64,000 nt of DNA, from the NCBI GenBank assembly GCA_024234075.1, contig JACKOV010000008.1:1-64000 (forward strand). The letters are read 5' to 3'. Both the position numbers and the translations under genes were made by a program. Source of the DNA: Nevskiaceae bacterium (GTDB taxonomy: Bacteria > Pseudomonadota > Gammaproteobacteria > Steroidobacterales > Steroidobacteraceae). Shown one piece after another: positions 43,750 to 52,808 of this stretch (positions are counted from its first letter, which is position 1; each line of letters opens with the position of its first letter). The notes under the pieces were generated by a model. It made no database searches and was not told the DNA's origin. It worked only from the letters and a program-made list of their open reading frames with translations.

Positions 43750-44886
43750 ATGTCTGGTCGCTTACGCGCTGCTGCGCCTGTGTTTCTCGTTGTTTTGAGC
43801 AGCATCCTGCTGGGCGCCTGCAGCGGCGATGCCGCTCCGGAGGGACCGGTGGCGCAGCCGGTCACGGTCGTCACGCTGAGCGCCGAGGCGGTCACGCTGA
43901 CTCGTGAGCTGCCGGCGCGCACCAATCCCTATCTGATCGCCGAGGTGCGGCCGCAGGTCAGTGGCATCGTGCAGAAGCGTCTCTTCACGGAGGGCAGTCT
44001 GGTGAAAGCGGGGCAGCCGCTCTATCAGCTCGACGACGCCACCTACCGTGCCGAATACGCGAGCGCTGTAGCCACGCTCGCGCGCGCCGAGGCCACGCTG
44101 ACGGCTGCCCGTTCCAATGCCACGCGCACCGCGGAGCTGGCCAAGGTCGATGCCGTGAGCAAGCAGGACTACGAAAGCGCTACGGCAGCGCTGCTGCAGG
44201 CCGAAGCGGACGTGAAGCTGGCGCAGGCGAATGCGCGCGCCAGCCGCGTCACGCTCGATTACGCCCGTATCGTTTCGCCGATCAGCGGCTATGTCGGCAA
44301 ATCCGTCGTGACGCAGGGTGCGCTGGTCACGGCAAATCAGGCGGCTCCGCTCGCTACCGTGCAGCAGCTCGATCCGATCTACGTCGATGCGACGGCATCG
44401 AGCGCGGAGCTGCTGGCGCTGCGCCGCGAACTCGCGGCCGGCACGCTCACCAGCGCCGCCAACAGCGTGCCGGTGACGATCGTGCTCGAAGACGGATCGA
44501 TCTACCAGCACGGCGGCAAGCTGACGTTCGCGGACGTGACCGTCGATCCGGGCACCGGCACTTTCCTGCTGCGTGTGCTCGTGCCGAATCCGGACCGGAT
44601 CCTCATGCCGGGCATGTACGTCCGCGCCGTGATCAGTGTCGGCATCCGCCGCAACGGGCTGCTCGTGCCGCAGCAGAGCATCGTGCGCGACCCCAAGGGC
44701 CGGACTACCGCGATGGTGGTCGGGGCCGACGACAAGGTCGAACTGCGCGAAGTCCAGGTCTCGCGTACGGTCGGCGATAAGTGGCTGGTCGACGGTGGAC
44801 TGGCTGTCGGAGATCGGGTGATCGTGGAGGGATTGCAGAAAATCCGTCCCGGCGCGCCGGTGCAAGCCAGCGAAGCGCAGAGCTAG
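43750..44886 (+). CDS. RND efflux periplasmic adaptor (AcrA/MexA family lipoprotein)
   Basis: 378 residues. The signal peptide has lipobox 'SILLGAC' (acylated Cys near residue 24). Lipoyl, alpha-hairpin and beta-barrel domains are in the usual order: 'AEVRPQVSGIVQKRLFTEGS', a coiled-coil region about 95-160, 'YARIVSPISGYVGKSVVTQG' and 'LVPNPDRILMPGMYVRAVI'. It joins the inner-membrane RND pump to the outer-membrane channel. It is the first gene of a four-gene operon, three bases before the pump gene, behind a promoter with a TetR-type palindrome. Confidence 0.95.
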   Translation: MSGRLRAAAPVFLVVLSSILLGACSGDAAPEGPVAQPVTVVTLSAEAVTLTRELPARTNPYLIAEVRPQVSGIVQKRLFTEGSLVKAGQPLYQLDDATYRAEYASAVATLARAEATLTAARSNATRTAELAKVDAVSKQDYESATAALLQAEADVKLAQANARASRVTLDYARIVSPISGYVGKSVVTQGALVTANQAAPLATVQQLDPIYVDATASSAELLALRRELAAGTLTSAANSVPVTIVLEDGSIYQHGGKLTFADVTVDPGTGTFLLRVLVPNPDRILMPGMYVRAVISVGIRRNGLLVPQQSIVRDPKGRTTAMVVGADDKVELREVQVSRTVGDKWLVDGGLAVGDRVIVEGLQKIRPGAPVQASEAQS

Positions 44887-44889
44887 CAC

Positions 44890-47800
44890 ATGGCCCGTTT
44901 TTTCATCGATAGGCCGATCTTCGCGTGGGTCATCGCGATCGTCATCATGTTTGCCGGGGCGTTGTCGATCACCCGCCTAGGTGTCGAGCGCTATCCCTCG
45001 ATCGCACCACCTGCCATCACGGTCTCGGCCGTCTATCCCGGAGCTTCTGCCAAGGTTCTCGAGGACTCGGTGACCCAGATCATCGAGCAGAACATGAAGG
45101 GGCTCGATGGCCTGCTCTACATGTCGGCGACCAGTGAGTCGAGCGGTCGTGCCACGATCACGCTGACTTTCCGCAACGGCGTGAATCCGGATACCGCGCA
45201 GGTACAGGTGCAGAACAAGCTGCAGCTCGCGATGCCGCTGTTGCCGCAGGAGGTGCAGCGCCAGGGCGTAGTGGTCAACAAGGTCCAGACCGGATTTCTG
45301 ATGGTCACTGCGTTCGTCTCCGACGACGGTTCGATGGACCCGTACGATATCGCGGACTACGTCGCCTCGAATCTCGCCGATCCGATCAGCCGGGTTCCAG
45401 GCGTTGGCAGCGTGCAGGTGTTCGGCGCCACCTATGCCATGCGTATCTGGCTCGATCCGAACAAACTCGACATCTACGGTCTCGCCATCAGCGATATCAC
45501 CGCCGCGGTACAGGCCCAGAATTCGCAGGTGGCGATTGGGCAGGTCGGCGGCACACCTTCGATTCCGGGGCAGCAGCTGAACTTCACGGTCGCCGGGCAG
45601 GAACGGTTGCAGACGCCGGAGCAGTTCCGCCAGATCGTCGTGCGCAGCAACTCCGACGGCTCCGAACTCAAGCTCGGGGATATCGCGCGGGTCGAGGTCG
45701 GCTCCGCGGACTACGACTTCCGCATACGCTACAACGGCAAGCCGGCAACCGGCGTCGCGATCACGCTCGCGACCGGCGCGAATGCACTCGAGACCGCCAA
45801 CGGGGTGACAGCGACGCTCGAGTCGCTCGAACCCTACTATCCGCCCGGTTTCCAGGCCAAGGCGGCGTTCGACACGACGCCGTTCATCCGGGTGTCGATC
45901 ATCGGCGTGATCGAGACTTTGCTCGAGGCGGTCGTGCTGGTGTTCCTGGTGATGTTCCTGTTCCTGCAGAACCTCCGCGCGACCCTGATCCCCACCATCG
46001 CCGTGCCGGTGGTACTGCTCGGTACCTTCGCCGTGCTTGCCGCGCTGGGTTTTTCCATCAACATGCTGACGATGTTCGCGATGGTTCTGGCGATCGGCCT
46101 GCTCGTCGACGACGCGATCGTGGTGATCGAGAACGTCGAGCGCCTGATGTCCCAGGAAGGTCTCTCGCCGCTCGAGGCCACGCGCAAGTCGATGGGCCAG
46201 ATCACCGGCGCGCTGGTCGGCATCGCGGTGGTTCTCTCGGCGGTATTCGTGCCGATGGCATTCCTCGGCGGTTCGACCGGCATCATCTACCGGCAGTTCA
46301 CCGCGACGATCGTCTCGGCCATGGCGCTCTCGGTGTCCGTTGCGCTGATTCTCACGCCGGCGTTGTGCGCCACCATGCTCAAGCCGATCGAGCCGGGCCA
46401 CGGCCACGAGAAGAAAGGCTTCTTCGGCTGGTTCAACCGCGGTTTCCAGCGTGCCGGTTCCGGGGTCGAGAGCGGGGTACGCTCGATGCTGTCGCGCCGC
46501 AGCCGTTATCTGGCCGTGTTCGTCGTGCTGATCGTGCTGATGGGCGTGCTGTTCGTGCGCCTGCCGAGCGCATTTCTCCCCGACGAGGACCAGGGCGTGC
46601 TGTTCGCGCAGGTGTTGGCGCCCGTCGGCGCGACCCAGGAACGCACCAGGGAGTCGATGGAGAAGATGGAGCAGTACTTTCTCGAGAACGAGAAGGAGGC
46701 GGTGAGCTCCGTGTTTGCGATCCAGGGCTTCAGCTTCGCCGGCGGCGGGCAGAACAACGGTATGGCGTTCGTGAAGCTCAAGGACTGGGAGGAGCGCCGG
46801 TCCGCCGAGCTTGGCGCCACGGCGGTGGCCGAGCGCGCCATGATGGCGCTCAGCGGGATCAAGGACGCGTTCGCATTCGCGTTCGCGCCTCCGGCGATGC
46901 CCGAACTCGGTCGCGCGCTGGGTTTCGCCTTCTTTCTGAAGGACAACGCGGGCCAGGGCCACGCTGCGCTGGTTGCGGCACGTGATCAGCTGGTGCGGGA
47001 GGCCTCGCAGAGCCGGTTGCTGACCAATGTGCGTCCGAATGGCCAGGAGGACACGCCGCAGTTGCGGGTGGTCCTCGACGTGCAGAAGGCGAGTGCTCTC
47101 GGTTTGTCCATCGCCTCGATCAATCAGACGCTCGGCGCCGCCTGGGGCGGGCGGTACATCGACGACTTTCTCGATCGTGGCCGGGTCAAGCGCGTTTACG
47201 TGCAGGCCGACGCGCCGTTTCGCATGAAGCCGGAGGACTTCAACCTCTGGTCCGTGCGCAACAGCGCCGGCGAGATGGTGCCGTTCTCGGCTTTCGGATC
47301 GACCCGTTGGGAATACGGTTCGCCGCGCCTGGAGCGCTACAACGGCGTGGCGGCAGCCGAGATCAACGGCGAAGGCGCGCCGGGTGTCAGCACGGGTGAT
47401 GCGATGGCCGAGATCGAGCGCATCGTGGCCGGTCTGCCGGCCGGCTTCGGCATCGAATGGACCGGCCTTTCCTACCAGGAGCGGGAGGCGGGCAGCCAGA
47501 CGCCGCTGCTGTATACCCTGTCGATCCTGATGGTGTTCCTGTGTCTTGCGGCGCTCTACGAGAGCTGGTCCATACCGACGGCGGTACTGCTGGTCGCGCC
47601 GCTCGGCATCCTGGGTGCCGTCCTGGCCAATACGCTGCGCGGCATGGAGCGCGACGTGTATTTCCAGGTGGCGATGCTGACCACCGTGGGTCTGTCGAGC
47701 AAGAACGCCATCCTGATAGTGGAGTTCGCCAAAGCGAACCTGCAGCAGGGCATGGGCCTGGTGGAGGGCACGTTGCGGGCCGTGCAGGACCGGTTGCGAC

Positions 47801-48000
47801 CGATCGCGATGACTTCGCTGGCTTTCGGTTTCGGCGTCATGCCGCTGGCGATCGCCAGCGGCGCGGGCTCCGGCGCCCAGCGCGCCATCGGCACGGGTGT
47901 GATCGGCGGCATGCTGACCGGTACCTTCCTAGGCCTGTTCTTCATCCCGTTGTTCTTTGTGCTGATCCAGAGCCTGGTCGGAGGCAAGCGTGATGCGTGA
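44890..48000 (+). CDS. RND multidrug efflux pump (AcrB/MexB family, HAE1)
   Basis: 1,036 residues, typical of the family. N-terminus 'MARFFIDRPIFAWVIAIVIM'; twelve transmembrane helices and two large periplasmic loops. The proton-relay pair D407-D408 in 'LLVDDAIVVIENVER' and K938 in 'LSSKNAILIVEFAK' match AcrB residues. The segment 'PPAMPELGRALGFAFFL' lies in the porter domain. It exports hydrophobic drugs or other amphiphiles using proton motive force. Its stop overlaps the start of the OMF gene. Substrates are not predictable from sequence. Confidence 0.96.
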   Translation: MARFFIDRPIFAWVIAIVIMFAGALSITRLGVERYPSIAPPAITVSAVYPGASAKVLEDSVTQIIEQNMKGLDGLLYMSATSESSGRATITLTFRNGVNPDTAQVQVQNKLQLAMPLLPQEVQRQGVVVNKVQTGFLMVTAFVSDDGSMDPYDIADYVASNLADPISRVPGVGSVQVFGATYAMRIWLDPNKLDIYGLAISDITAAVQAQNSQVAIGQVGGTPSIPGQQLNFTVAGQERLQTPEQFRQIVVRSNSDGSELKLGDIARVEVGSADYDFRIRYNGKPATGVAITLATGANALETANGVTATLESLEPYYPPGFQAKAAFDTTPFIRVSIIGVIETLLEAVVLVFLVMFLFLQNLRATLIPTIAVPVVLLGTFAVLAALGFSINMLTMFAMVLAIGLLVDDAIVVIENVERLMSQEGLSPLEATRKSMGQITGALVGIAVVLSAVFVPMAFLGGSTGIIYRQFTATIVSAMALSVSVALILTPALCATMLKPIEPGHGHEKKGFFGWFNRGFQRAGSGVESGVRSMLSRRSRYLAVFVVLIVLMGVLFVRLPSAFLPDEDQGVLFAQVLAPVGATQERTRESMEKMEQYFLENEKEAVSSVFAIQGFSFAGGGQNNGMAFVKLKDWEERRSAELGATAVAERAMMALSGIKDAFAFAFAPPAMPELGRALGFAFFLKDNAGQGHAALVAARDQLVREASQSRLLTNVRPNGQEDTPQLRVVLDVQKASALGLSIASINQTLGAAWGGRYIDDFLDRGRVKRVYVQADAPFRMKPEDFNLWSVRNSAGEMVPFSAFGSTRWEYGSPRLERYNGVAAAEINGEGAPGVSTGDAMAEIERIVAGLPAGFGIEWTGLSYQEREAGSQTPLLYTLSILMVFLCLAALYESWSIPTAVLLVAPLGILGAVLANTLRGMERDVYFQVAMLTTVGLSSKNAILIVEFAKANLQQGMGLVEGTLRAVQDRLRPIAMTSLAFGFGVMPLAIASGAGSGAQRAIGTGVIGGMLTGTFLGLFFIPLFFVLIQSLVGGKRDA

Positions 48001-49438
48001 TCGGTCCCTGGCGCTCGCTCTGGGTGCGGTGTTCCTGCTTGCGGGCTGCGGTGCGCTGGTACCGAAGCTGCCCGAGCAGCAATCGGGCATTGCGGCGGTC
48101 TGGCCTTTGCCGCCGACGACCGGTGCCGGTGCCGAGTCACCGGCGCAGGCTGCTTCGACCGCCGGCGCTGAGGCAGGCGCGGCACCGTCTGCAGCGGACA
48201 TCGGCTGGCGGGATTTTTTCACGGACCCGAATCTCGAACAGCTGATCGAGCTGGCGCTGACCAACAACCGCGATCTGCGTGCTGCCGTGCTCAACGTCGA
48301 GCGGGCGCGAGCTCAATATCGCGTCCAGCGTGCCAGCCGCCTGCCGTCGATCGTTGCCAGCGGTGCCATGACGCGCAGCGGTGGAGAAGATCTGCCGGTC
48401 AGCGAGACCGCCAGCGCGATGGCCGGGGTTCCGGATTTCGAGCTTGATCTTTTTGGCCGGGTACGCAATCTGAGTGCGGCACAGCTGCAGCGCTACTTCG
48501 CCGAAGAGGCGGCACGACGTGCGGCGCAGCTGACGCTGATAGCGGAGATCGCCAATGCCTATCTGACGCTGAGCGCCGATCAGGAGTCGCAACGCGTGGC
48601 CCGCGAGGCGCTGGCCAATCGCGAGCAAGCCCTGTCATTGACCGAAAAGCGGCATGAACTGGGGGCCGTCTCCGCGCTCGATGTGCATCAGGCCCAGACG
48701 GCGGTCGAGACCGCGCGGACGGATGTGGCGCGCTATGCGGGACAGGTCGCGCGCGACATCAACGCGCTCACGCTGCTGGTCGGCGCACCGGTCGATCCGG
48801 CACTGTTGCCGGTCCGTTTCGATCTTCAGGTGAGCGGACTCGGTCCGTTGCCGGCCGGCTTGCCGTCCGAAGTTCTGCTGCGTCGTCCCGACATCCAGCA
48901 GACCGAGCGGTTGCTGCGCGCGGCCAACGCCAATATCGGTGCGGCCCGCGCGGCTTTCTTCCCCTCGGTCAGCCTGACGGGCCGGGTCGGTTACGCCAGC
49001 GATCGGCTCTCCGACGTGTTCGACAGTGGCACCCGTATCTGGAGTTTTACGCCGCAAGTGACCCTGCCGATCTTCCAGGGCGGCCGCCTCGTCGCAGGGC
49101 TGCGCTCGGCCACGGTTGATCGCGACATCGCTCTTGCCCGGTACGAGAAGGCGATCCAGAGCGGGTTCCGTGACGTGGCCGATGCGCTTGCGCTGACCCG
49201 CACCCTGGCCGAACAGAAGGCTTCGCAGCAGGCCTTGGTCACTGCGGCGATGCGGGCGGACGAACTCTCCAGGGTGCGCTACGAAGGTGGGCGCGACAGC
49301 TACTTGGTGCTGCTCGATTCGCAGCGGACGCTCTACAGCGCGCGCCAGTCGCTGATCGCAACCCAGCTTGCCGAGCAGTCGAACCGCGTCTCGCTCTACA
49401 AGGTTCTGGGCGGGGGCTGGAACGAGACGACGCCATGA
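47990..49438 (+). CDS. NodT/OprM-family outer-membrane efflux lipoprotein (RND operon)
   Basis: 482 residues; GTG at 47990 or ATG at 47993, both inside the end of the pump gene. Lipobox 'VFLLAGC' near residue 20. Two outer-membrane-efflux repeats follow with 'WRDFFTDPNLEQLIELAL', 'PDFELDLFGRVRNL' and 'ANANIGAARAAFFPSVSLTG', motifs typical of OprM-like trimers. It completes a full tripartite pump. Its stop overlaps the TetR gene by four bases. Confidence 0.94.
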   Translation: MMRDRSLALALGAVFLLAGCGALVPKLPEQQSGIAAVWPLPPTTGAGAESPAQAASTAGAEAGAAPSAADIGWRDFFTDPNLEQLIELALTNNRDLRAAVLNVERARAQYRVQRASRLPSIVASGAMTRSGGEDLPVSETASAMAGVPDFELDLFGRVRNLSAAQLQRYFAEEAARRAAQLTLIAEIANAYLTLSADQESQRVAREALANREQALSLTEKRHELGAVSALDVHQAQTAVETARTDVARYAGQVARDINALTLLVGAPVDPALLPVRFDLQVSGLGPLPAGLPSEVLLRRPDIQQTERLLRAANANIGAARAAFFPSVSLTGRVGYASDRLSDVFDSGTRIWSFTPQVTLPIFQGGRLVAGLRSATVDRDIALARYEKAIQSGFRDVADALALTRTLAEQKASQQALVTAAMRADELSRVRYEGGRDSYLVLLDSQRTLYSARQSLIATQLAEQSNRVSLYKVLGGGWNETTP

Positions 49439-50076
49439 TGGCGGAAGACGCAATGGAAACGGCGTGCAGGTCGGGTGCGCGAGCCGCCGCGCAGCGCACG
49501 CGCATCCTGCAGGCGGCGCAGAAGTGTTTCGTCGAGCATGGTTTCCATGCCGCCAGCATGGCCACGATCGCGCAGACCGCCGAGATGAGTCCGGGACTGA
49601 TCTACCGCTACTTTCGCAGCAAGAGCGAGATCATCCTGGCGATCATCGAGCGTCAGCTGGAAATCGTTCGCGAGCGGATCGGCAGTCTGCATGTCGCCAA
49701 CGACCTGGCGGCCGGGATCGCCGATTCATTTCATGCGCCGACCGATTGCCATGACGACATGATCATTGCGCCGCTCTTCCTCGAGACATCGGCCGAGGCG
49801 ACCCGGGACCCGCAGGTGGGTGCCGCGGTTGCAGCCGTCGATACGGCCGTGCGGACCGAGTTCACCCGCGTGTTGATGCGCGCGCGGGAGGAGGGTGGCT
49901 ACGGACTCCCGGAGGAGCTTGCGACCAAACGCGCCCTGATGCTGTTGTGTCTGTTCGAAGGTCTGAAGGTGCGCGAGGCGCGCGAGCCACACCTCGATCA
50001 TGGGCTGCTCGAATCCGCATTGGGCGATATCCTCGGATTGCTGCTCGCGCCGCAGTCGGCCGAGCCGGCCGGATAG
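49435..50076 (+). CDS. TetR/AcrR-family repressor of the RND operon
   Basis: 213 residues. The N-terminal HTH is typical: 'RTRILQAAQKCFVEHGF', 'MATIAQTAEMSPGLIYRYF' and 'SKSEIILAIIE'. The C-terminal ligand domain is about 150 residues. It is the last gene of the efflux operon (ATGA overlap with the OMF gene). TetR regulators usually stand divergent to their pump genes; a terminal position means the repressor is made with its own target. The perfect GAATGA/TCATTC palindrome in the operon promoter is its probable site. Confidence 0.9.
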   Translation: MMAEDAMETACRSGARAAAQRTRILQAAQKCFVEHGFHAASMATIAQTAEMSPGLIYRYFRSKSEIILAIIERQLEIVRERIGSLHVANDLAAGIADSFHAPTDCHDDMIIAPLFLETSAEATRDPQVGAAVAAVDTAVRTEFTRVLMRAREEGGYGLPEELATKRALMLLCLFEGLKVREAREPHLDHGLLESALGDILGLLLAPQSAEPAG

Positions 50077-50104
50077 TCGATGCTGCGGTATCGCTAGCCG
50101 GCCG
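50066..50104 (+). terminator. Strong hairpin at the end of the RND-TetR operon
   Basis: CGGCCGGATAG pairs with CTAGCCGGCCG (one mismatch), and the inner CGAT/ATCG pair extends the stem, leaving an 8-nt loop. It begins within the last codons of the TetR gene. No T-run follows, so it may stop transcription only in part or protect the 3' end. Confidence 0.5.
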
Positions 50105-50520
50105 ATCGTTCCACCCGGACCACAGTCAGCACCGGGACCAGTCCCGCCAGCACGATCAACAGTGCCGCAACGGCCGCCTCTTCATAGTTTCCGCGCACGG
50201 CTTCGCCGTAGAGATGCATCGCACCACGTAGGCGCAGGCGATCGCGGTGCCCGAGCCCAGCAGCAGTCCGGTCGATACGCCGACCTTGCGCATGGCGTAT
50301 ACGACGATCATCGTCCCACGCCTGGTGTTCGTCTACCGGGGCGCGGCACACCGTTCCCTCGTTCTTGCGGATCCACTGCCACACGCGGCTGCGGTGCCGG
50401 TCGACCATCGTCCCCGGAGACGTCGACGTGCAGATAAACGCCTTCCCACCTGCACCGCAGACAAACACGAGTTCGCGAGGGGAGTGGCTCTGCCCGTCAT
50501 ATGAGCATTGCAGCCCCGCC
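50105..50520 (-). pseudogene. Remnant of an ABC-transporter permease-like gene
   Basis: No intact gene occupies this 400-bp gap. On the minus strand two protein-like pieces lie in different frames. One is a hydrophobic stretch around 50230-50315 ('MRKVGVSTGLLLGSGTAIA'). The other is 'LYGEAVRGNYEEAAVAALL' followed by a last helix 'VLAGLVPVLTVV' and a basic end at about 50100. The second resembles the C-terminus of iron- or phosphonate-type ABC permeases. I interpret it as the frameshifted tail of a decayed permease gene. The upstream part (50330-50520) shows nothing recognisable. Confidence 0.35.
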
Positions 50521-51225
50521 TCACTCTTCGTATTTGTAGCCTACGCCATACACTGAATGGATCAGCTCGTGCTCGCCCATGACACGGGCGATCTTGCGGC
50601 GCAGCTTCTTGACGTGACTGTCGACCGTGCGGTCGGCGACGATGTGTTCGTCCCGGTACATCGCATCCATGAGTTGATCGCGCGAATAGATGCGACCGGG
50701 TTGGCTCGCAAGCACTCGCAGCAGCTGGAATTCGACCGCCGTAAGACCGAGGTCGCGGCCGCCCAGGCTCGCGCTCCAGCGGTCCGGGTCCAGTACCAGA
50801 GTGGCCGTGCCGGCAGCCGGATCCTGTGCATTGCTCGTCGGCGTGTCGCGGCTGTCCCGTCGCGTTGTGCGTCGCAGCACGGCATGCACACGTGCCACGA
50901 CCTCCCGCGGGCTGAAGGGCTTGCAGATGTAGTCGTCCGCCTGCAACGCGAGACCGAGCAAGCGGTCGATCTCGTCCACCCTCGCGGTCACCATGATGAT
51001 GGCGGTGTCCGAGAACGTGCGCAGTTCCTGGCAGATGTCGAGCCCGCTGCGCCCCGGCAGCATCAGGTCGAGCAGCACCAGGTCGCAGCCGTTGTGGCGC
51101 ACCCAGTCGACGACCTGGTCGCCTCGCCCAAGGTGGAAGGTTTCGTAGCCGTCGCGCCGCAGGTAATCGCGCAGCACGTCGGCGATCTTCTCCTCGTCTT
51201 CGACGATGAGAACGCGATGGGTCAC
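50521..51225 (-). CDS. baeR: OmpR-family response regulator, BaeR-like
   Basis: 234 residues. Receiver domain with 'VLIVEDEEKIADVLRDYL', phosphoacceptor Asp in 'LVLLDLMLPGRSG', and 'DEIDRLLGLALQADDYICKP', which is nearly identical to E. coli BaeR. A winged HTH follows with 'LTAVEFQLLRVLASQPGRI', 'VADRTVDSHVKKLRRKI' and terminal 'VYGVGYKYEE'. BaeR controls envelope-stress and efflux genes. The gene is downstream of and overlaps the kinase gene (stop/start ATGA), and the pair is divergent from a macAB-type efflux operon, its probable target. Confidence 0.9.
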   Translation of the reverse strand: MTHRVLIVEDEEKIADVLRDYLRRDGYETFHLGRGDQVVDWVRHNGCDLVLLDLMLPGRSGLDICQELRTFSDTAIIMVTARVDEIDRLLGLALQADDYICKPFSPREVVARVHAVLRRTTRRDSRDTPTSNAQDPAAGTATLVLDPDRWSASLGGRDLGLTAVEFQLLRVLASQPGRIYSRDQLMDAMYRDEHIVADRTVDSHVKKLRRKIARVMGEHELIHSVYGVGYKYEE

Positions 51226-52670
51226 GACTGCACGACCGGCGTTGCCAGCGGAAGATGCAGGACCCAGCGCAGTCCGCCCATCGGGCTGGCCTCGGCCGTG
51301 ATGCGGCCGTCATGGGCTTGTACGATGGCGGCGACGATGGCGAGTCCCAGACCCGAGCCGCCGCTGCTGCGCGCGCGCGAGCCGTCGACGCGATAGAGCC
51401 GGTCGGTGAGATGGGGCAGGTCGTCCGCCGGCACGCCGGGGGCGCTGTCCTCCCAGCGCAGCACGGCGGCATCCGCTTCGGCGGCGAGCGTGATGTGCAG
51501 CGTGGCCGGAGCATCGGTATAGCGCAGTGTGTTCTGCAGGAGGTTGCCGAAGACCTGCATGAGGCGGTCGGCATCGGCGTCGACGCACAGTGCCGGGTCG
51601 AGCGTGGTCTCGACGTGCAACGGCTTGTCGTGGATCGCCGCCCGCTGTGACGCCAGGCAGTCCTCCACCACCTCGGCCAATGGCAGCGGTTCCTTGTGGT
51701 AGCTCAGCGCGCCGAGGTCGGACAGCGACAGCATGCGCAGGTCCTCGACCAGACGCATGAGCTGATTGGTCTCCTGGGCCAGGGAGCTCAGGCCTTCGCG
51801 GCTCAATGGCCGCACGCCGTCCTCCAGGGCTTCGATTTCGGCACGCAGCGTGGTGAGCGGCGTACGCAGCTCGTGCGCGATGTCCGCAATCCATTGCTGG
51901 CGTGCCTGCTGCGCGGCTTCGAGCGCGCCAGCGAGACGGTTGAAGTCGCCGGCCAGCCGCTCCAGCTCGTCGTCGCCATGCACGTCCAGGCGCGTGGCAT
52001 AGTGGCCCTGCGCCAGTGCCGCGGCGCCGGCCGACAGTGCGTTGAGGCGCCGCGACAGCCAGTGCGCGATCAGGGCCGCGTTCACCAGCACCGCCGCCAG
52101 CAGACCGATGGCGATGGCGCCGAATCGCCGGTTCTGTTCGGCGGAGAAGACCCGCTCCAGCGACTCGACCACCTGCAGCCGCGGCACATAGGCGAGATAG
52201 CCGACCGTGCGGCCATCGACGGCGATCGGGCGGCGTACCGCATCTGCCGCACGTTCGGCCATGCCGATTAGCACGCTGCCGTCGGCATCGAGCAGCATGA
52301 GGCGCGGATCCATCGTGATGGGCGGTGCGGGGGGTGGGTCGCGCTCGTAGGGCGATCCGGAATCGGTGCGCCGGATGTCGTCCCGTCCGCCACGTGCGGC
52401 ACGGCCGCTGCCCAGCTCTTCGCGCAGCAGCAACGACCAGCTGCGCCGGTCGTCAGTCAGCCAGTGCCAGTTGTATTGCTGCCGATAGCCGTCGGCGAGC
52501 CGTACCACGACCGGATCCAGTCGTGCTTCTTCGGTCTTGTGGAGGTAGTCCCCGAGGCCTTGCTCGAAGCTCCAGCCGTAGATGAGGAACGCCGCGGCCA
52601 CCAGTACGACATTGGCGCCGGCGATGGCGAGGAACAGTTTGACGCGCAGCGTGTCGAAACGCAGTTTCAT
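51222..52670 (-). CDS. baeS: Sensor histidine kinase, BaeS-like
   Basis: 482 residues. N-terminal membrane helix 'LFLAIAGANVVLVAAAFLIY', a periplasmic sensor region (about 35-185) with an Arg/Gly/Pro-rich insert near 90-120, a second helix 'AIAIGLLAAVLVNAALIAHW' and HAMP ('LARLDVHGDDELERLAGDFN' region). HisKA carries His in 'WIADIAHELRTPLTTL', and HATPase has 'FGNLLQNTLRYTDAP', 'DSAPGVP' and 'GGSGLGLAIV'. The layout fits BaeS. It is co-transcribed with the BaeR-like gene and faces the macAB operon across a 138-bp shared promoter region. Confidence 0.88.
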   Translation of the reverse strand: MKLRFDTLRVKLFLAIAGANVVLVAAAFLIYGWSFEQGLGDYLHKTEEARLDPVVVRLADGYRQQYNWHWLTDDRRSWSLLLREELGSGRAARGGRDDIRRTDSGSPYERDPPPAPPITMDPRLMLLDADGSVLIGMAERAADAVRRPIAVDGRTVGYLAYVPRLQVVESLERVFSAEQNRRFGAIAIGLLAAVLVNAALIAHWLSRRLNALSAGAAALAQGHYATRLDVHGDDELERLAGDFNRLAGALEAAQQARQQWIADIAHELRTPLTTLRAEIEALEDGVRPLSREGLSSLAQETNQLMRLVEDLRMLSLSDLGALSYHKEPLPLAEVVEDCLASQRAAIHDKPLHVETTLDPALCVDADADRLMQVFGNLLQNTLRYTDAPATLHITLAAEADAAVLRWEDSAPGVPADDLPHLTDRLYRVDGSRARSSGGSGLGLAIVAAIVQAHDGRITAEASPMGGLRWVLHLPLATPVVQS

Positions 52671-52808
52671 GGGGCCGAGCCTACGAGAAGAATTTGGAAG
52701 CTTTGTGCACCGGGCTGTTCACAATAGATCCATAATGTTTCCTCAGTCTCCGTTCACTGTTCGGGCCGTGAGTATCCGTTCCAGAATGGAAAAAAATCGC
52801 AACTTCCC
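52671..52808. promoter_or_regulatory. Divergent promoter region between baeSR and macAB operons
   Basis: 138 bp between divergent start codons, AT-richer than its surroundings. It must hold the promoters of both operons and would be the natural place for a BaeR-like site, but I could not assign -35/-10 pairs or direct repeats with confidence. Confidence 0.45.

Noticed and set aside
44977..46962. A long minus-strand frame inside the RND pump gene, rich in His, Arg and Glu
   Set aside because: Typical antisense shadow of a GC-rich membrane protein; the pump frame carries all RND motifs at the AcrB positions.
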